A stretch of 64,000 nucleotides of DNA. Origin: Pseudomonas arsenicoxydans. Lineage in GTDB: Bacteria; Pseudomonadota; Gammaproteobacteria; Pseudomonadales; Pseudomonadaceae. The translations under genes and the position numbers were made by a program. Position 1 is the stretch's first letter. The number at the start of each line of letters is the position of its first letter. This document shows positions 60,792 to 64,000 of this stretch, piece by piece. Location of the stretch: assembly GCF_006438915.1 (NCBI RefSeq), contig NZ_RCZE01000002.1, positions 189,144 through 253,143 on the forward strand. The letters run 5' to 3'. The notes below the pieces were generated by a model that did not search any database, was not told where the DNA came from, and saw only the letters and a program-made list of their open reading frames with translations.

Positions 60792-62044
60792 CTAGGAATC
60801 TTAGACAGGCGTTGTTCAGCGCACTGTTAGTTTGGGCTGTGGCGTATCCGGTACTCGGGCTGAAGTTGACCATCGTCGGCATCAACCTGGAAGTCCATGG
60901 CACCAGCAATACCACGCTGCTCATCATCGCCGTCTGCTCGGTGCTGATGTTCCTGCGGGTGTTGTTCGACAAGTCGATCAGCGCGGCCTGGAAATCCTCG
61001 CCAAGCATGCCGGGCATGCCGGCCAAGGCCAGTAACTTCCTGACCCTGCCGACCACCCAGCGCTGGATCATCATTGCGCTGATCATCGGTGCGCTGGTGT
61101 GGCCGTTCTTCGGCTCGCGCGGCGCGGTGGACATCGCCACGCTGGTGCTGATCTACGTGATGCTCGGCCTTGGCCTGAACATCGTGGTCGGCCTGGCCGG
61201 TCTGCTCGACCTCGGCTACGTCGGTTTCTATGCCGTTGGCGCCTACAGTTATGCGCTGCTGTCGCATTACTACGGCCTGAGCTTCTGGATCTGCCTGCCG
61301 ATTGCCGGCCTGATGGCGGCCACGTTCGGCTTCCTGCTGGGCTTCCCGGTGTTGCGTTTGCGCGGTGACTACCTGGCGATCGTGACCCTGGGCTTCGGTG
61401 AAATCATCCGTCTGTTCCTGCGGAACCTGACCGACATCACCGGTGGCCCGAACGGCATCAGCAACATTCCCAAGCCAACGCTGTTCGGACTGACCTTCGA
61501 TAAAACCGCCGCAGAGGGGATGCAGACGTTCCACGAATACTTCGGCCTGGTCTACAACCCGGTGAACAAGGTGATTTTCCTTTACCTGATCGCGGTGTTG
61601 TTGTCGCTGTTCGCCCTGTTCGTCATCAACCGCTTGCTGCGCATGCCTCTGGGCCGTGCCTGGGAAGCGCTGCGTGAAGACGAAATCGCCTGCCGGGCGC
61701 TGGGTCTGAACCCGACGGCGATCAAGCTTTCTGCGTTCACCCTGGGTGCGTGCTTCGCCGGTTTCGCCGGCAGCTTCTTCGCCGCGCGTCAGGGCCTGGT
61801 GACTCCGGAGTCCTTCACCTTCATCGAGTCGGCGACCATCCTCGCCATCGTGGTGCTGGGCGGCATGGGCTCGCAACTGGGCGTCGTGCTGGCGGCCACG
61901 GTGATGATCCTGTTGCCGGAAATGATGCGTGAGTTCAGTGAATACCGCATGTTGATGTTCGGCGCCTTGATGGTGCTGATGATGATCTGGCGCCCTCAAG
62001 GCCTGCTGCCCATGCAACGTCCTCACATGGAGCTGCGCAAATGA
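60788..62044 (+). CDS. braE: Branched-chain amino acid ABC permease, BraE
   Basis: This 418-residue LivM-type permease has an N-terminal extension of about 95 residues with two extra helices, typical of pseudomonad and E. coli LivM. The core has [66 protein letters not shown] and [23 protein letters not shown] [19 protein letters not shown]. It overlaps braD and braF by four bases each (ATGA), so the permeases and first ATPase are coupled. Confidence 0.94.
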   Translation: MTRNLRQALFSALLVWAVAYPVLGLKLTIVGINLEVHGTSNTTLLIIAVCSVLMFLRVLFDKSISAAWKSSPSMPGMPAKASNFLTLPTTQRWIIIALIIGALVWPFFGSRGAVDIATLVLIYVMLGLGLNIVVGLAGLLDLGYVGFYAVGAYSYALLSHYYGLSFWICLPIAGLMAATFGFLLGFPVLRLRGDYLAIVTLGFGEIIRLFLRNLTDITGGPNGISNIPKPTLFGLTFDKTAAEGMQTFHEYFGLVYNPVNKVIFLYLIAVLLSLFALFVINRLLRMPLGRAWEALREDEIACRALGLNPTAIKLSAFTLGACFAGFAGSFFAARQGLVTPESFTFIESATILAIVVLGGMGSQLGVVLAATVMILLPEMMREFSEYRMLMFGALMVLMMIWRPQGLLPMQRPHMELRK

Positions 62045-62808
62045 GCCGCGAGATCCTTAAAGTCGAAAATCTGAGCATGCGCTTCGGCGGCTTGCTGGCG
62101 GTCAACGGCGTCGCCCTGACCGTGAAGGAAAAACAGGTCGTGGCACTGATCGGCCCCAACGGCGCCGGCAAGACCACCGTGTTCAACTGCCTGACCGGTT
62201 TCTACAAGCCGAGTGGCGGCAGCATCTTGCTGGACGGCGAGCCGATTGAAGGCCTGCCGGGTCACAAGATCGCCCTCAAAGGCGTGGTGCGGACCTTCCA
62301 GAACGTGCGGTTGTTCAAGGACATGACCGCGGTCGAGAACCTCTTGATCGCCCAGCACCGTCACCTGAACACCAACTTCCTGGCCGGCCTGTTCAAGACC
62401 CCGGGCTTTCGCAAAAGCGAACGCGAAGCCATGGAGTTCGCCGAGTACTGGCTGGAAAAGGTCAATCTCAAGGCTTTCGCCAACCGTCCAGCCGGCACCC
62501 TGGCTTATGGTCAGCAACGTCGTCTGGAAATCGCTCGCTGCATGATGACCCGTCCGCGGATCCTCATGCTCGACGAACCGGCTGCCGGTCTGAACCCGAA
62601 GGAAACCGAAGACCTCAAGGCGCTGATCAGCGTGCTGCGTGAAGAGCACAACGTGACCGTGCTGCTGATCGAGCACGACATGAAACTGGTCATGAGCATT
62701 TCCGACCACATCGTCGTGATCAACCAGGGCACGCCCCTGGCCAACGGCACGCCGGAACAGATCCGCGACAATCCCGAAGTGATCAAAGCCTACCTGGGGG
62801 AAGCGTAA
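62041..62808 (+). CDS. braF: Branched-chain amino acid ABC ATPase, BraF
   Basis: This 255-residue LivG-type ATPase has Walker [10 protein letters not shown] (about 38-46), the signature segment [16 protein letters not shown] (LSGGQ replaced by AYGQQ, usual in LivG), Walker [14 protein letters not shown] and switch [10 protein letters not shown]. It powers BraDE with BraG. Its ATG overlaps the braE stop; braG starts directly after its own stop with no spacing. Confidence 0.95.
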   Translation: MSREILKVENLSMRFGGLLAVNGVALTVKEKQVVALIGPNGAGKTTVFNCLTGFYKPSGGSILLDGEPIEGLPGHKIALKGVVRTFQNVRLFKDMTAVENLLIAQHRHLNTNFLAGLFKTPGFRKSEREAMEFAEYWLEKVNLKAFANRPAGTLAYGQQRRLEIARCMMTRPRILMLDEPAAGLNPKETEDLKALISVLREEHNVTVLLIEHDMKLVMSISDHIVVINQGTPLANGTPEQIRDNPEVIKAYLGEA

Positions 62809-63510
62809 ATGCTGCAATTCGAAAACGTTTCCACCTTCTACGGCAAGATCCAGGCCCTGCACAGCGTCAACGTGGAAGTCCGCCAGGGCGAAATCGTGAC
62901 CCTGATCGGCGCCAACGGTGCCGGCAAGTCGACCCTGCTGATGACGCTCTGCGGTTCGCCGCAGGCCCACAGCGGCAGCATCCGCTACATGGGTGAGGAA
63001 CTGGTCGGTCAAAGCTCGTCGCAGATTATGCGCAAGAGCATTGCCGTGGTCCCGGAAGGTCGCCGGGTGTTCTCCCGCCTGACCGTGGAAGAAAACCTCG
63101 CCATGGGTGGCTTCTTCACCGACAAGGGCGATTATCAGGAACAGATGGACAAGGTTCTCGAACTTTTTCCACGCCTGAAAGAACGCTTTGCCCAACGCGG
63201 CGGCACCATGTCCGGCGGCGAACAGCAAATGCTCGCCATCGGCCGTGCGCTGATGAGCAAACCCAAGCTGCTGCTGCTCGACGAACCTTCGTTGGGCCTG
63301 GCACCGATCATCATCCAGCAGATCTTCGACATCATCGAACAACTGCGCAAGGATGGCGTGACCGTGTTCCTGGTCGAGCAGAACGCCAACCAGGCGCTGA
63401 AAATTGCCGACCGCGCGTACGTTCTCGAGAACGGCCGGGTGGTGATGCAAGGCACCGGTGAAGCCCTGCTGACTGACCCGAAAGTGCGTGAAGCGTATCT
63501 GGGTGGTTAA
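62809..63510 (+). CDS. braG: Branched-chain amino acid ABC ATPase, BraG
   Basis: This 233-residue LivF-type ATPase has Walker A GANGAGKST (about 34-42), signature MSGGEQQMLAIGRALM, Walker B LLLLDEPSLGLAP and switch LVEQNANQAL. It pairs with BraF. The ATG abuts the braF TAA. The operon ends with a strong terminator. Confidence 0.95.
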   Translation: MLQFENVSTFYGKIQALHSVNVEVRQGEIVTLIGANGAGKSTLLMTLCGSPQAHSGSIRYMGEELVGQSSSQIMRKSIAVVPEGRRVFSRLTVEENLAMGGFFTDKGDYQEQMDKVLELFPRLKERFAQRGGTMSGGEQQMLAIGRALMSKPKLLLLDEPSLGLAPIIIQQIFDIIEQLRKDGVTVFLVEQNANQALKIADRAYVLENGRVVMQGTGEALLTDPKVREAYLGG

Positions 63511-63525
63511 GTCTTTGCGGTAAAC

Positions 63526-63552
63526 AAAAAACGGCCTTCGGGCCGTTTTTTT
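63526..63552 (+). terminator. Terminator of braDEFG
   Basis: The stem AAAAAACGGCC/GGCCGTTTTTTT, with a TTCG tetraloop, lies 16 bp after the stop. Confidence 0.95.
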
Positions 63553-63589
63553 GTGCCTGCCACAAACCTTCCAGACAACGGAGATCCCT

Positions 63590-63681
63590 TGTGGGAGCGG
63601 GCTTGCTCGCGAAGGCGGTGTGTCATTCAACGTACATACTGACTGACCCTACGCCTTCGCGAGCAAGCCCGCTCCCACAGT
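63590..63681. repeat. REPIN
   Basis: A forward arm (63590-63619) and a reverse arm (63653-63681) follow the bra terminator. Confidence 0.9.
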
Positions 63682-63727
63682 AGATTGGTGGAGTTTTGAA
63701 GTTTTTTCAAAAGTTTTGGGCACGGCT

Positions 63728-63757
63728 GTAACGCATCGCCATGACCTTTCTCTAGAG
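63728..63757 (+). promoter_or_regulatory. Possible ECF sigma promoter of the DUF2282 gene
   Basis: TGTAACG (63727-63733) resembles an ECF -35 element (-AAC- core). CTCTAGA lies 16 bp later as a candidate -10. DUF2282 loci are often driven by an ECF sigma factor. The match is by eye. Confidence 0.35.
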
Positions 63758-63811
63758 GGGTAAGCCAGCACAAACGCTGCTGACCCAAACCTCAAAAACC
63801 GGAGAAACATC

Positions 63812-64000
63812 ATGACTGCTACCACCCGCACCCTGTCCGCCACTGCCTTGGTTCTGGCCCTTGGTTCGGCCTTGAGCATGGCCGCCGTGTCCACCGCCCA
63901 CGCGGCCGACGACATGGAAAAATGCTTCGGCGTGGCCATGAAAGGTCACAACGATTGCGCAGCAGGCGCCGGCACCACCTGCGCCGCCACGTCGAAAACC
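63812..64000 (+). CDS. DUF2282 / BufA1-type bufferin metallophore precursor, 3'-truncated
   Basis: The first 63 residues are visible and the gene runs off the window. A Sec signal peptide ([25 protein letters not shown]) is followed by [22 protein letters not shown] and TTCAAT, with cysteines at 38, 49 and 57. The EKC(Y/F)GV...G.NDCAAG pattern is the hallmark of DUF2282, now described as BufA1 bufferins, ribosomally made periplasmic peptides whose cysteines are modified by a DUF692 (MNIO) enzyme with a DUF2063 partner to bind copper. Those partner genes would be expected immediately downstream, outside the window. GGAGAAACATC precedes ATG 63812. Confidence 0.8.
   Translation, partial: MTATTRTLSATALVLALGSALSMAAVSTAHAADDMEKCFGVAMKGHNDCAAGAGTTCAATSKT

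Noticed and set aside
62023..63630. 535-codon open frame antisense to braF and braG
   Set aside because: It spans two certain ABC ATPase genes and starts in a REPIN; no domain is visible.
1..64000. Genomic island, prophage or insertion sequence
   Set aside because: No integrase, transposase, phage structural gene or tRNA-flanked repeat is visible; gene order matches conserved pseudomonad neighbourhoods.

Overview
The window looks like chromosome from a member of the Pseudomonas fluorescens group. The base composition is GC-rich, and the gene content (emhRABC efflux operon, xenB, a full pca regulon, olsBA, rapA followed by a MHYT-GGDEF-EAL gene) is typical of that group. At least fourteen inverted pairs of the REP core GTGGGAGCGGGCTTGCTCGC sit between genes. 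Almost everything is ordinary chromosomal backbone. I see no tRNA or rRNA gene, insertion sequence, prophage or CRISPR array.

Layout. 1-3.3 kb: the 3' part of an alpha-oxoamine synthase (BioF/CqsA-like), a Bcr/CflA-type exporter, and convergent yiaY with an ANR-like box. 3.4-8.5 kb: a DUF4917 protein with SIR2-like motifs, YegP, a ribbon-helix-helix protein, a DJ-1/PfpI protein, an EamA permease and a METTL25-type methyltransferase. 8.8-17 kb: a lemA-TPM-TPM operon, bglX, a clsB-yceI pair and a serine hydrolase with a coupled small membrane protein. 17-24 kb: an acyl-CoA-dehydrogenase-like gene divergent from olsBA, then acpH and pyeR-pyeM-xenB. 23.4-30.1 kb: emhR divergent from emhABC, with a TtgR-type operator between them.

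30.3-42.9 kb is the protocatechuate branch of the beta-ketoadipate pathway. On the minus strand, in transcription order, are pcaR, pcaK, then pcaI-J-F-H-G, then pcaT-B-D-C. On the plus strand is an OprD-family porin. PcaR-type boxes lie before pcaR, pcaK, pcaI and the porin. This suggests that outer-membrane entry, inner-membrane uptake (PcaK, PcaT), ring cleavage (PcaHG), lactone formation (PcaBCD) and thiolysis (PcaIJF) are controlled together.

43-51 kb: a small conserved protein, the phosphate transporter pit, a 37-residue gene that I read as ccoM (small cbb3 oxidase subunit) under an ANR box, two small genes, rapA and a spinster-like MFS gene. 51.5-57.6 kb: a YkgJ-type cysteine-cluster protein, an nbdA-like c-di-GMP enzyme with intact GGDEF and EAL motifs, a beta-hydroxyacid dehydrogenase gene overlapping it tail to tail, and a large solitary tubulin/FtsZ-like protein of unknown role. 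57.8-63.5 kb: a DUF2288 protein and the branched-chain amino acid ABC operon braCDEFG. The right edge cuts a DUF2282 gene, a bufferin-type metal-binding peptide precursor preceded by an ECF-like promoter; its maturation genes would lie outside the window.

The items most worth a second look are the tubulin-like protein, the DUF4917/SIR2-like protein, the truncated bufferin locus, ccoM with its ANR box, and the PcaR box on the porin gene.
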